From: Manis javanica
Taxonomy: Eukaryota; Chordata; Mammalia; Pholidota; Manidae
Direction: 5' to 3'
NCBI RefSeq assembly: GCF_040802235.1
Contig: NC_133167.1
Span: 1,503,001 to 1,567,000, forward strand
Length of the DNA: 64,000 bases
The notes beneath the pieces are model-generated. The model saw nothing but the letters and a program-made list of their open reading frames with translations. It was not told the DNA's origin and did not search any database. Positions within the stretch are counted from its first letter, which is position 1. Each line of letters opens with the position of its first letter. Of this stretch, positions 1-12,545 are shown one piece after another. Position numbers and translations under genes: made by a program.

Positions 1-2240
1 CTACTGGGTGCTTAGACATTCTCTGCCAAGAATTATTTACAGAACCCGTCCCTCATTGGCTTTGACCCACGGGTGTTCTGACCCCATGTCTGTCAGGTCC
101 TGCTGGTGGGCTGCCAGGGAGGCATGACCTGGGGACAGTGGGATGTGACATGCACCGAAGACCTGGACCTGGGGCTGAGAACATCTGGGTGCTGCCCAGC
201 AGCGGGCAGGTATGCCACCAAACTCAGTGCAGAGGGCATGGTGAGCCATTAAAACTTTTGAGATGAAGGTTCTTCTCCAGCCATCAAGCAAAGAAAACCA
301 AGAGGAAACCTTGGAGAAGAAGGAGAAACAGGAGCTGGGTCCCCCATGTCAAGAGAATCTTTGGTGGCTTGATGTATGCTAAACATTGCAATATGCATCA
401 TTGCTGAGTTAATGGGAGAATTGCAATTCTCTAACTCTCCATAGCAGGTCTCATTAAATCTAAGCAAACATTTGGTACTTAGGAGCTCTGCATTACAAAT
501 CTAATTAAGACTCCATAAAATAAAATAATTCAAGCCTGCATTCAACCATTCCATTATCTCACATGGTATATGATTGCTGCTTTATTAGACAACAACAAAG
601 AAAAACAAGTTCCGCGTGGATCTGTCCATTTTGGGAGTTGGCAAAACAATATGAAGCTCAATCACTCACAACAATGGGTTCCAGCCAGAAGATTTTCAGC
701 TGCAATGTGCATACTGCTCGCCAAGCAGATTCTGTGTGTGGGTTCGTGGAACCTCGGGGACACAAAAGCAGAGACTGACTCTCTTCGGGGACTTCCCCAC
801 AGCTCCAGTCTTGTGGTCGGAGGTTCTGGAGACCAGAGATTGGCTGGGTGGGCTGGGGAATGACAGCAGCCCAGTGCGGAAATGGCTTCATGGGTGGTTG
901 GAGCAGAGGGCGCCCTGGGAGGGTAACCAAGGGTCCAGAAGCAGTTGGCTTATCCAGTGAGTCCCAGATCCTCCAGAAATTGAGAGGTCAGGGATTCCTT
1001 CCCTCCTCGGGGATGAGGCAGTGGCTTCCGGGGGTCCACCCTCCCAGGTGTCCACGGACATGTCTCACGCACCTCTGCGTCCCCAGGTCCAGGCTCCATG
1101 TGGGTATTCACTCTGTTTATGAAACAAAGTACTGGAAGCCTGACGCCTAAAGATCACTTCACAAGAGTCCTCACCAGCTCCGGCGTGCCCACCTGCTGCC
1201 TCCCACCAAAATCCAGGCAGAAATAATCTTCCATGCTTCCTATGCACCTTAACCTGAGACATGTGCTGAAGGCAATCTTTGAGGGGCACTCTTCATGGAG
1301 AGGAGGCCCACCAGGAGCCTGAGCCCAGCTCTGCTTCCAGCATCTGACCCTAGTGCCAGGACAAGAATGACCTGCAAAATGGGTCCTGCATGGCGGGACC
1401 GACTGAGGGACTCCAGCTGTCACACAGTCCTCTTTGTGAAGAAATCCAGTGGTTTTTCTTTACTATAAATATGCACCACCAGAAATGCCTGTTCCTTCCC
1501 AAGTTTAACTCATAGCAAGGGGAAAGCATGATAGGTTACGGTGTCTTCAAACCATTTGCCATTAAAACTAAAGTGTTCACATCCATGGGCACGTCCCACC
1601 CCCACCACCTTGGGAAGATGAAGGAGCTGTCAACCAGAATGGCTTTTTACAAATGAAATTTTACATTCAGTGGGAAGTGGTTTTCTGTTATAAAGCAGAA
1701 TGAAATTCTTAATGGATGGGAAGCCAGAAGCCAGAAGCTGAGGTGATCAGCTTTCTAAGTGACCCATGGGCAATGCGCTCTGCTTCAGATTAAGTACACA
1801 GTTCTCAGGCAGTAGCTCCACATTCATTTTTACAAGGCAAATCCAGGCTCATAAGATCTCAGAGATGTCCCCGCCGGCCGTTAGTGGAGCCCTGGGGCGC
1901 CTCCGACAGTGTGCCCTGCGGCAGGCCCCAACAGCTCCATCCACCACCAGACAGTCTGGGGTCCAGCTCTGCAGGTTACTCAGTGAACTCTCAACACCGG
2001 CCTTTAGCTAAACAAGTTTTAAAATATGGAAATAATTGCTGGACAGTTATTGCAAATAATAAAATGACTAATAGCTTTGGTATATTAAACATCCACCATT
2101 CATCTCTCACATCAGCCCATCAGTTCCTCCTCTGACCACAGCAGGCGCACCCCTGTCATGAGGAGCTGGTGTTCAGATCGGTGAAGTGACGGGACGGGGC
2201 CTGGGTCTTAGTTGCAGCCTGTGGGGTCTGCTCTAGCTGG
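1..2240. other. Mostly unique sequence, no gene recognised
   Basis: Mixed-composition single-copy DNA. Open frames here are all under about 100 codons, overlap on both strands and show no recognisable domain. AT-richer parts at about 360-600 and 1430-1740 have no repeat family I can name. No RNA gene or tandem repeat was seen. Confidence 0.5.
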
Positions 2241-2256
2241 TTCAAATGGGGAAGGG

Positions 2257-3180
2257 CTAGTGAAAGAAATACTTGCTAGTTTGCAGAATTCCTGCAAGAC
2301 ACAGATGGCAGTCTGAGGACCACACAGCTGGGACCCTTGGGACGAAGATGGAGTCCGGGGACAAACAGCCCCCTACTCGGCTCTGGGGGGAGCAGCCGCT
2401 GCCAGAGGGGTCCACAATGCTAGTGACTGGACACGGGAAGCTTGACCACTGAAGAAACAGGTGCTGTGCCCCACGGGAGCTGTCCCCACTGCCCCGTCTT
2501 CTGCAAGGGACCCGGTGATCTGCAGCAACCTCGATATGAGGCCACCTGGGAAACGTGGGCTCAAGCTTCCAGTTCAGGAAGTCTGGGTGGGTTGGGAGGA
2601 TGTGGAGCGAGGTGACCACCAGGAGCCCCCTGGGTGACCTTCCCAAGCTCACCCACCAGTGGACAATGAAGAAAGAACAAAATAGCGCATACCGGCTTTG
2701 AGTCTCGGCCACCACCTCACACGGCCCCCCGGAACTGGGGCAAGTGGGATGAGGAGGCCACTCAGAGGTGTGTGGTAAGTGGGGAAGCAAATCCCCCTTG
2801 TGGGGTCTGCAAGGGAAATTCCAACATGGCCGAAGTACACCCGGAGAAGCACATGGCATGGAAGGGTTTATTACACTCACAATTCCTAGTGGGAGGAGGG
2901 TGGCCCGGGGCAAGGCCTGACTGGGGCAAGGGGCAGGGGGCAGGGGCACACCAAAAGGCATGAGGGGTTTCCTGGTGCATTTGACTGCCATTCGGCCACA
3001 GTCCTGGGGGGCAAGAAGGGCAACACGGCAGGCGCGGCCTCACATGGCAGTCGGCCTGGTCGCCCGGCCGGTGCTGCAGGAGATGGTGGTAAGGAAGCTG
3101 GCAGGAAGAGTCACATACCAAGTATTTAAGGGAGTATCCACAAAATTTGGGGTTCAATTTGAAATATTTGCGATGAGTGG
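2257..3180 (-). other. Minus-strand open stretch with internal polyadenylation signal; possible old LTR
   Basis: The minus strand is open for 244 codons (2991 down to 2257) with no domain I recognise. Upstream within the same block, an AATAAA lies at 2867-2872 on the minus strand and is followed by a CT-rich segment. A GC-rich U3-like stretch, a poly(A) signal and a short downstream segment are what an LTR looks like, but I found no second LTR and cannot name a family. It could equally be ordinary GC-rich intergenic DNA with a chance open frame. Confidence 0.2.
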
Positions 3181-3410
3181 CTGGAAAGAAGAAAGAATGA
3201 CTGCCTGAGTGGAGAGATGTGGTGTGCGGTTCAGGGGACAGATGGATATGGCAACCACGGCTGAGCGGGCTGAGGGTCAGGCGCCTGGGGACGTCCAGGC
3301 AGAGATGTCCAACAAATGGCTAGTTACACCAGGCCAACACTGAGAGAGCTCAGGAGAGTGATGTAGAAACTGCGTCATCAGCATTTAAAAGATGCTGAAA
3401 GCCTGGACTG

Positions 3411-3600
3411 GATGAAATCGCCAGATTTATTTGGTCAAGCACATGTTCATTTATTTGCTCAACTAGTATTTAAAGACAGTCTGCTGCTTAGATGCCAGGC
3501 ACAGTGCTGGGCTCCGAGGGTCAGTAGGGAGACCTGGGCCTGCACCCACAGGGTGCGGAGGCAGGCAGGAAACCTGAGTTTGAGGGAAAAGCCCCTGGAA
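3411..3600 (-). repeat. L2 LINE fragment (antisense)
   Basis: The sequence reads as a decayed copy of the L2 3' segment on the complementary strand: a TTCATTTATT-like start, then a TGCCAGGCACAGTGCTGGG-type core, then sequence describing the typical post-core stretch. Divergence is high, so the boundaries are approximate. Confidence 0.5.
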
Positions 3601-3779
3601 AATGTGTTGGCATTGGAGACAGCCGCCTAGGCGCACAGGAGAACGCTCCCACCCTGTTCACTGCAACAGCGTACGTGTGCATCAGTTACAGAGGGGCTAA
3701 GCTACCCACAATCAGCTGAGACATCAGGATGGTACCTGGGGCACTAACTCCAGCTCAACACACATTCTTGACAAATCTC

Positions 3780-4125
3780 AATAATGTTATGCAAAGTTGG
3801 GAAGCAAGTCTCCAAAGCATATATTCTGTGTGATTCTATTTATGTGAAGTTTAGAACACGCAAAACTAAATACACATTATTTAGAGTCACAATCAATGAT
3901 GTAGTAAACCAAAAACCACAAGGGAGGATTATACAAGACTCAGGACGGTTGCCTCCTGGTGGGGAAGGGAAGAGCTCTGGACCCCCACACAGTGGGGCTC
4001 CAGCTTGATCTGGGGGTGGTTACACAAGGAGGCATCCTGTTATAAGTATTCCTTGCACATAAGTGTTAAACATTCTTTTGTATCAATTCAGTATTTAAAT
4101 TTGAAAACATGTTAAAAATACTGAC
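3780..4125 (+). mobile_element. L1 LINE 3'-end fragment (sense)
   Basis: Matches the 3' UTR pattern of old L1 (L1M) elements: a 'TGATTCTATTTATGTGAA' segment, then 'AGAACACGCAAAACTAA', a 'GGTTGCCTCCTGGTGGGGA' segment and 'TGATCTGGGGGTGGTTACAC'. It is truncated at the 5' side and highly diverged. There is no coding part. Confidence 0.7.
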
Positions 4126-4139
4126 ACAAATGCTTATCT

Positions 4140-4470
4140 AATGGCACACTATGATGGGTTCCAGAAAGGAGAAGAATGGGGTGTGAGGGAGAATGGCAAG
4201 GTGCTCTGTTTGGATAGGAGGACATGGAAGGCCTTGAGGATGTTCCACGCAGACCAAGAGGTGAGGGAGGAGAGGAGCCCACCCTGAGATGGACAAAGGG
4301 GCAGCACAGGTAGAGGGGATGGCACAGCTGCTGGACCAGAGGGTCTGGAGGAGGTGAGCCAGGGTACTGTGAAGAGATGGTGCAGACGAGGCTGGGCAGG
4401 AGGCTGCACCGAGGTCCTGAGCTCTTAGTTTTGGGGCATGCAGAGCCGTGGACAAGCTTTCAGTAGAAGA
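4140..4470. repeat. Possible L2 remnant, weak
   Basis: Purine-rich stretch with phrases typical of internal L2 sequence (AAGGCCTTGAGG, then repeated GAGGAGG/CAGCTGCTGGACC-like words). Too diverged for a firm call. It may be unique DNA. Confidence 0.25.
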
Positions 4471-5905
4471 GTGCACGGCCTTGCTCACAACTCGTAAGGT
4501 GTAAGCGGTCAGCTGTAAAGTGAGACCCTCCTCACAAACTGGCTCCACTAAAGAAAATCTAATTGTGGGCAAAAGACTTATTTTTCCCCTCCAGGGCATA
4601 TGTGTTACATCCTACCTCACGTGCTGTTGGACACTGGTAGGGGAGGGGGAATCCCCCCAACTACTCAACAGAATGGAAACAGACACTTTGGTTCACGCTA
4701 TAAACACTACATTGCAGTCACACTGCCAGTCCTAGTCAAGGTGATGCCACATGCTCGGGCTTTTGGCCAAGAACATAGAGGCTCAGGAGGTCACTTGTCC
4801 ATGCACAATGCCTGCTGCAAATAGACAAGTCCTCTGCGTACACCCCTCTGCAATGGTTAAGCCAAGACAAAACTAGAAGACAGTGTATCGAGAAAGTCAC
4901 CTCAGATACACTAATCCCCCTCCTCACTTCATACGAGGCCCAGATAGGAGGTGGGAGCTACATACTGAGTCTCTGGAGTGTCGCCTGGGGACAGGGTCAC
5001 AGGGGGTGGGGTGTAGGTTTCAGCAGCGAGCAGTAAGCACAGTGCCTGGGACCCCTTGGCCCCTGAGTACAGAGATAGCAAATAGGCTTCTCTACTAAAC
5101 TGAACACTTCAATGCATGACTCCCAGGGGCATGAGTGTCCTGCGTGCTCTCCACTGCAAAGCCTCATTCAGTGCCATCCCAGACTCCAGGGCAGCAAGTA
5201 TCCCATTGTCTGGAGTTGGCAAGAAGATGAATGGGGCCTCAGGGACAACAGGTATCAGTGTTAGCAGCTTCTTGAGCCAGCAATAGCCAGACTGCTAGGA
5301 AATGTGGATTCAGAAGTGAGCTTCCAGCTTAGAGCTGGTTTAGTACTAAGTCTTCTGACTTCTGGAGGCTGGACACAATGCATGAAACCAGCTGTTGGAA
5401 GGTCCTGGGGAGCAGCCAGGATGTCAGAGGACAAGACCCTGGAAGGAAGAGAAGTGCTCTGAGGTGAGTCCACAGTGAAGCCCCTTCCCTCTTGGTGTGA
5501 TTACTTAAGAGCAGTCCAGGACATGCACAGAAAATAGTGGCCTAGAATGTGAATCAGTCACTTGGAATTGGAATTTGGGGCCACCAAAGCAGCCACGGTG
5601 TGAACACTAGGATCCAGAGGAAAGATAAGCACAAGGAAGTGAACCTAGAATCCTGCAATTTCCCTCTAGGCATTTTCCAATGCCAAGTTGCACGGTTCAG
5701 AGTCAGACCTCAAAAAGGACAGTCAAAAAGCAGCTTCTCTGAGGTGAAAGGTCTGGGCAGGAATTACAACCATTTCACAGAGCCGGGATGCAAAAATCTG
5801 AGTTCATATCTACTGGGGAGAAGGGGCACCAGTGATAACCTGAGCCTCCAGTTGAGACCCCTGATATGTTCTGCCCTGGAAGTAAGAGCAAACTGCAAAT
5901 AGAAG
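4471..5905. other. Unique sequence, nothing recognised
   Basis: No repeat family, RNA gene or credible coding frame seen. The longest plus-strand frame (5549-5902, 117 codons) runs into the start of the L1 that follows and may include L1 5' sequence, but I could not match it. Confidence 0.4.
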
Positions 5906-5909
5906 AACC

Positions 5910-8068
5910 ATAGGTAAGTATGTGCTCTTCCTAGACTCATTTGTCCCCTAAAAGAACACTAATTTGTCTCTGAACTACAATAACATCATCCAGGAGCTTA
6001 CAGTTTTTCATACAGAATATTTCACTTTCAATAAAAAATTACAAGCATGCCAGGAAATAGGACCAAATGATAGAATACTAAGACAAATATAAACCATACA
6101 AACAGCGCCCCCCACAGGTAATCCAGGTATTTGTGTTCTAATAGAAAAGCTAAATAAATATGAGTAGGATGTTCAAGGAAAAAGATGAAGAATTAATTTC
6201 ATCGGAGAGGTCCTAGGGAATCTATAAAAATAACCAACTGGAAATCTCAGAACTGAAAAATAAAATTTAATAACTGAAATTAAGAATTCATAGATTAATT
6301 AAAAACAGATTCGATATGGCAGAAGAGAGCATTAGCAAATTGGAAGATAGGTCACTGGAAAACATTCAGATTAAAAAGTAGAAAAAAAGTGATTAGAAAA
6401 GCAGGGTGGGGGGAAATGTCATATAGGACATGGTGAAAAAGTGTTCCATGCAGGTCATTAGATTGCCAGAAGGAGATAAAGAGAGATAATGGGGCAAGAA
6501 CAATATTTGAAGATATACTTAATAAGAGTTTTACAAAAATGGTGAGATCTGTGTACCTCAAGCATAAAAAAAAAATACAAGGAAAGACATACCTACACAC
6601 ATCATAGTAAAACTGCAGAGAACAGAGACAAAGGGGGGAAAACTCCCAGAAGAAAAAAACACATTACCTTCATAGAAGCATAAGACTGAGAACTAACTTT
6701 TCCACAGAAATCACTGGAACCAGAATATGATAGAATAACATCTTTAAAAACTAAAGGGAAATTACCGCCAACAAAAATCCTGCATCTTTGACAAACATCC
6801 TTCAAAAAATGAAGGTAATTTTAAAAGTTTTCAGACAAACAAAAACAGAGAATTCATCCTCAACCAACCCCAATAAATATTGGGGGAAGTTGTTAAGGAT
6901 GCATATTGTAATCTCTAGGAAAACCAAGAAAAAAACAACAACTATGAACTGCTAAGTACTTAAATGAGCCAAAAAATAGAACAATAAAAATGCTTCAATT
7001 CAAAAGAAAGCAATAAGAAGAAAACTGATAATGAATAAATTGAACAAATAAAAATAAAAATAAAATAAAATAGCAAGATGGTAGATTTAAACCTAAAAAA
7101 GCAGCAATGACATTAAATGTAAATGGACTATATTCTCTACTTAAAATTCAGAGACTATATAAAATTGATTTAGAAAAGCATAACTATAAATTGAATAAAA
7201 GAGACACACCTTAACTGTAACAGCACAGAGTAACAAAAGGAAAGACTGATTAAAAGAAACTTAAAAAAATAAATTAGAAGAAAATTGGTGAAGCTTTCCT
7301 AATATCGGAAAAGCACAGTTTAGAGTAAGAAGCATTACTAGAGATTAAGAGGAATATTTCGCAATGATAAATTGGTCCATCTACTAAGTCAAACCCTAAG
7401 TGTACATATACCCAACAAAAATAGTCTCTAAATACACAGGCAAAAGTAACAGAAAAAATGGAGAAAAAGGCTCACCCATAGTCATAGTTGAAATTTTTAA
7501 CTCACTTCTTTGCTTATAGAACAAGCAGATGAGGAATCAGTAATAACATAAAAGATTTGAGCAAAATTAGAAAGATCTTCCTAAATGCATCTTCTTTAAG
7601 TGCATCTGGAACATTTTTCAACACAGACCATATGCGAGGCCATGAAACGATTCTTCCTAAATACCAACAGGCTGAAGTCATACAGAGTATGGTCTCTGAC
7701 TACAAAGAATATAAAATACATACTACCCTTAAAGAACCAGAAAGTGAAATATTTAAACTACATTATATGCAACAGTAATAGCATCACTAAATATCATATG
7801 TCTGGGAATAATACAGACAGAAAAACACCAACATTTCTGGGAGACATTAAAGACATCTTAAATAAATGGAATGACATGATTTACTGAAAGCCTCAATATT
7901 GTTAAGAGATCAGTTCTTCTCGATAAATCTACAGCATCCAGGCAATTCTAAGCAAAACCCCAGCAGATATCTTGGTAAAAATTGGCAAGCTAATTCTAAA
8001 TTTATAACAAAATGTGAAATGTTGGTGATAGGGATGGCAGTCATGAAGATTAAAATAGGATGACCCGG
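5910..8068 (+). mobile_element. Old L1 LINE (L1ME/HAL1-type), 5' portion, sense; RT core deleted
   Basis: A-rich plus strand characteristic of L1. In order it shows an ORF1 region with the coiled-coil-coding phrase 'AAATTGGAAGATAGGTCACTGGA' region (6330-6360) and the 'CACACATCATAGTAAAACTGCAGA' region (6596-6620); the ORF1/ORF2 junction near 6990-7080; the ORF2 start ('AAGATGGTAGATTTAAACC' then 'TTAAATGTAAATGGACTATA', 7074-7130); and the end of the endonuclease domain (about 7600-7720). At about 7850 it jumps directly to the late RT region ('CTCAATATTGTTAAGAGATC', then 'AAAACCCCAGCAGATAT'), so most of the reverse-transcriptase domain is missing. All frames are broken by stops and indels. The copy is old and inactive. 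Confidence 0.85.
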
Positions 8069-8450
8069 CTATTTATTGCTGTTCACAAACCACTCCAAAA
8101 TTTAGGGGTTGAAACATCAATCACTTATTTGGGGCTTCTTAGGCATCAGAAGAATCTTTGCACCCTTATTTCTAGAACCGCGTCAGGATGACTTGAACAG
8201 CTGAGGCATCCCCTCAGGTGGTCTGAGTTCCTCTGAATGTGTCTCTCCACATGGCCCTCCGGAATGGTGGTTTCCCAGTAGTCGGGCTTCCCACATAGCT
8301 CCCTGGTGCCCTACAAGTGACAGGTCCAAGAGACAAGATGTGGGACCTACCAGTCTTTTAAGGCCTGGGCCCAGAAACCAGCAGAGAATCACTCAGTCAT
8401 TTTATATTCGTCAAGAAGTCACTGAGCCCAGCAGGACTGATGAGAGAAAT
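8069..8450 (-). mobile_element. LTR/MER-type repeat inserted into the L1
   Basis: Begins 'TATTTATTGCTGTTCACAAACC' region with 'CCAAAATTTAGGGGTTGAAAC', a very common mammalian interspersed repeat signature on the complementary strand. It is followed by the GC-richer body ('TCTCTCCACATGGCC', 'GGGCTTCCCACATAGCTCC') and a tail with 'CAAGAAGTCACTGAG'. I am unsure of the exact family (MaLR LTR or related MER). It interrupts one L1, which resumes after it, so it inserted later than that L1. Confidence 0.5.
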
Positions 8451-9480
8451 GCCGAAATGTATGTGGCCATCTTTCATCTGCATTAAAAGATTTATTTTTA
8501 ACCCTAAATAAATGTAAAAATTGAAGCAAAGATAGACAAATAGCCAGAATAACAGAACAGAGTGCCCAGAAGCAAGTCGCATGATGTATGGCAACAATCA
8601 CCGCAAAGCAGAGGAGAAAAACAGCCGTTTAAGGAAATGGCAGTGGGTAGTCAATATAATAGACGTAGACTTTGATCCCTACCTCAAACCATACACAAAA
8701 TCCAACTCCTGAAAACTACAAGTCTCAAAGTGAAAATTAAAACAAAAAGTCTCCTTAAAAAAATTAGAAAGTATTTTCATGACCTTGATCTAGGTAAGGA
8801 TTTCTTAAACAACACATAAAAATAACTAACCATCAACTTTACTTCATTCAAATGAATCTTGTCAATTCTTCAAAATACACAAATAAGAGAATGAAAGGCA
8901 AGCAGCAGTGTGGGAGGAGTATTTCCTGTACATATAACCAACAAAGAGTTTGGACCCACAACATGAAAGAACTGTAAAAAACCAACGAGATGTCCTCCAC
9001 AAAAAAATGGGGAAAATGTTGGATATATTTTTCATTAAAAAAACAGAAAATACAAATGGCAATAAGTATATGAAAGGTGCATAATATAATTAATCATCAG
9101 GGAAATTAAAGCACAATGGAAACCAGAACGAGATTCCAGCACAGTCACCAAAATGTCCAACACTAGATATATGGGCATACATGTGCCAAGTGTTGGAGAG
9201 GGTTCAGGGCCGTAGGACCATGACACTGTGCTGAGCGGGAACTGGAGCAACCCGTCTGGAAACCGTTTGTCACTGTTTATTATAACCACACGTACACGTA
9301 GGCTGCAATCCAGGGACCCTTCACAGGTACGTGTGGGGAGGATGTGCACACACGTGTCCGTGGAAATATCCACAGCAGCGTTGGCACAGCAGCCTGAACC
9401 TGGAAACAGGCCCACGTCCCTCAGGAGCTAACTGAACAAGCGAATCATGGTCCCTGTGTCCAGCAGGCCATGAAAGAGTG
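8451..9480 (+). mobile_element. Old L1 LINE, 3' portion, sense (continuation)
   Basis: Resumes the A-rich L1 plus strand with late ORF2 and C-terminal sequence: a 'GATCCCTACCTCAAACCATACACAAAA' region (8676-8702), 'TAGGTAAGGATTTCTTAAACA' (8792-8812), a diverged 'ATCATCAGGGAAATTAAAGCACAATGGAAACC' region (9095-9125), and the 'GTTGGAGAGGGTTCAGG' block (9192 on). The right edge fades into GC-rich DNA near 9480. No poly(A) tail was seen. Confidence 0.75.
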
Positions 9481-12095
9481 GCCACCCCAGCAGGGGCTTC
9501 TGACCCCAGTCCTGAAGGTCAAGGGGATGCCTTACACCACGGGGCAGGGAGGGACCCAGGGCTGCTCCTGGCCTCCCTGGAATGCCCTCTCTCTGAAGGG
9601 ACTCCATCACTCTGAATGGACAGGTGGGGTCCTGCTGGCCTGAGCCTCAGGAAAGGACAGGTCCCCACCTGCCCCGCTGAGGAGGTGGCAGGGACAGAGG
9701 GACTTGGGAATGATACGGAGGGACGGAGGCCTGCTGGGGCCCCGTGTTGGCTGTGGTGTCCAGGGCTGCAGCCCACTCCGCAGACACCCTCTTTGCAGCT
9801 GTGCCTCAGGAAGGGAGGCCCAGGTGGCTGGGGAGCTGCCCCTCTGTGCCCATCGGGGATCTGGGTGGGGCAGAGACTGGCTGCTTCCCGTCTTCCAGGC
9901 CCTGCAACTCTAACAGTGAGACCAGCAGCCCACGGCCTGCTGAGCCTGTGGGGGCCCTTTAGGGGGTAGGGGCCAGCCTCCGAGCCACCACAGGGCTGCT
10001 GTCCCAGACATGGCCCTCAGGCCCACGTTTCCCTTCTCAGCACACAGACACCCTCAGGCACACCCCGCTGGCCTCACTGTCTGTAGCTGCCCCCACCAGC
10101 CCCCAGGACATTTTCCCAGGTCCCCACCAGGGAGCCTCTGTGCCGGGGCCAACCCTGTCCCACTCAACCCCTCTGTGCCTGCTGGGTGATGGGGCAGCCA
10201 GTCCCAAATCTCCGACCTACCATGTTTCCTCGGTCCCACTTGTGTTAGTTTGGGGTCTCTGAGAGGCAGCTGCCAAGACAGGACCAGCCATGCAAGAGCC
10301 GCCATAGATGGTGGGATGGAGGGAGAATGGGGCGGGGTCTGGGGCCTGGGGAGGTTGGGGTGCAGGGCTGACCCCAGGACAGAGGGAAGGCCGCAGCGGT
10401 GGTGAACGCATCTCAGACTCCGTGCATCTCAAGAACCTGGCAGTGCCATGGGGAGCTGCCCACCGGCAGAGACCCTGGCTCCCAGGAACGGGCCTGCCCA
10501 TAACCCGGTCACTTAGGGGGAAGCAGCCTGTGGGCAGTGTGACCACGGCACGGGCACCATGAAGGGCTGCAGAGTGCAGCAGCTGGGCTGGTGGCCCCGG
10601 TGGCCTGTGCTCTTTCCTCAAGTGCTGAGGTCACTTTCCTCAACACAGACCTCGTCCCTGCCAGGAGGTCCATCCACGTCTCCCTGTCTCTGTGCTGGGG
10701 ACTGGCAGCTGCCACCTCTGCTTCTGCCCAGGACCCCGCGTCTCCATAATGCCTCTCAAGGCTGCTGAGCAAAGAGCTCAGCCTTCGGGGCCGACTGACC
10801 CCAGTTTACAGCATGATGGTTTGATCTTGTTTAAACCCCCAGGCGTCACACTGCTCATTGTGAAGTGGGGCCAGCCCTGCCCTGCTGCGCTGTTAGGGTG
10901 ACTTGAGGGAGCAGAAGGGCAGCAAGCGCGCACAGCCCCTCCCTGCCGGGTCTGCTGCATCCTTCCAGGGCTCCTGGGCTCCTCCAGGCAAGGTGGTGCC
11001 CCCCGGTCTCAGCACTGCTTGTCTGAGCACAATGGCATCTCCTGCATGTTGGGCCCTACCCCTCACCCCAGCTGAGGGTCTCAGCTAGGCCACGACCTCT
11101 GGCCTCTCATGGCCCCAGTCTGCCCATCTCACTGCAGCACTGACGTCCTGGCTTTGCACAGGGCTGTGTATGCAGCTGTCCTCAGGAGGAATCTACAGCC
11201 CCCTCGCATCAGCCCCGCCTGCCCTCTTAAAATTTATTACTTACATTGTTCATTAGAATCTCGGTCCAGGTTCCACTGATTTACAGTGTGTAGAAACCAG
11301 GCAGAGCTGTTATCCCGAAGACTGTAACTATGCCCGCAGCCCCGTCTGAGAGCTTCCCATCCCGACTGCCTCGTCCTGGCCCCTGACGTGCATGGGTGAG
11401 CGGCTCAGTGCATACGGACACACCAAGCCGAGTCACCTGGGCACCGGGCAAAGGGGGCAAGCGGCCCCGCTGGCCAGCAGACGGGATGCCGCGGCAGAGG
11501 ACGTCTGACTCCCGTGCAGGGAAAGTCGAGTCTGTGGCTGTGCTCCCAGCGCAGCCCCGCCCTGTACCCGGCTCTCTTGCGAGCACAGCAAACAGGAGCC
11601 ACTGTCCTCCCGTCACGGGTTCAGGTCCAAGCGAAATGGGGGAGCTTTTTGCCTAAGTAGATAGGAGGCGCCTGCTCGGGGAGCAGTCATTCCAAATGCA
11701 GATCAGAAGCACAGTGCAGAGCGGGAGGTGTCCACGGGGAGGGGCTGGCAGAGGGGGCTCCCCCTCCCCCTCAGGCCTCTCTTCACCCCCCTCCCCCAGA
11801 GCAGCTTTTCCCTAGTGTTTGATGCGCTAGGATCCCCGTCCTTCCCTCCCTTCCTCCTTTACTCCCCAGGTTTCTGCCCAGACCCTGGCTATGCGCGGCC
11901 TGGTGCTGGGCCCTGGGAATGACTCCGGACAGCGTGGTGGCCCCGCCCTCAGGAACCAGGGTCCCTCTGAAGATGGGGTTTGTTCTCACTCGGATCCCCG
12001 ATTTGAGTCGCCGTGAGCCACGACTACTGGACACCATTTATTCGTAGCAACCAGCTTGTCATTTGGTGACCCAGCAAAATCTCAAGGGTTCTTAG
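9481..12095. other. GC-rich unique sequence, no gene recognised
   Basis: High-GC single-copy DNA. Open frames up to 134 codons overlap on both strands and have composition typical of non-coding GC-rich DNA. Pyrimidine-rich tracts lie at about 11757-11870. A short AT-rich patch at 11225-11285 has no family I can name. Confidence 0.5.
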
Positions 12096-12099
12096 TGAT

Positions 12100-12545
12100 C
12101 TGGTAGCGGGCTGGATTCAGGCGGCAGGTGGGAGAGAGAGTGCAGATGGGCCCTGGTGGGCACCGGCGGGCACCTCTCATGCCTACTGCTGGCTCCCCGC
12201 TCATGTTCGTGCAGGAGCTGGCTCTGCATGGATTCCTGGTCCTGCGACCCCGCTAGGTCTTTTCCTGCATGTCCCCAGGGTGCGGCCCTGGGGGCGCACA
12301 CCACGCGGTCCCAGCTCTGCTTTCCCACCCTGAAGGTGCTTGCTGACGTCCTGCAGCCAGTCGCCGCCGTCCGGTCTGGGGGCTCCAGAGCTCCTCGTCT
12401 CCAAGCACTCTTTCCTCCCTCGCTGCATTCACCCGCGGAGCGGCGGAGTCCGGAGGCAGTTCCTCATCTCCCTTAATGTGTGGTTGATGCTGTTCCCGCG
12501 GCTTCTCAGACGCCAGCCGCAGCCCAGGCATCGCTGCGCTTCTCA
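12100..12545. promoter_or_regulatory. CpG-rich patch, borderline CpG island
   Basis: By hand count about 30 CpG dinucleotides occur in about 440 bp at roughly 62% GC, an observed/expected ratio near 0.7. CpGs cluster at 12360-12380 and 12430-12500. Such ratios are kept by unmethylated germline DNA or recent GC-rich sequence. No transcript start or coding frame is evident. The patch ends abruptly at an AT-rich segment. Confidence 0.4.

Noticed and set aside
6182..7887. Short frames in the A-rich region (for example 95 codons at 7600-7887)
   Set aside because: They are remnants of L1 ORF2 broken by stops and frameshifts; no intact L1 protein exists here.
10240..10320. Sequence starting GTGTTAGTTTGGGGTCTCTG as a retroviral LTR edge
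   Set aside because: The first bases resemble some LTR ends, but the following sequence does not continue any LTR pattern I know.
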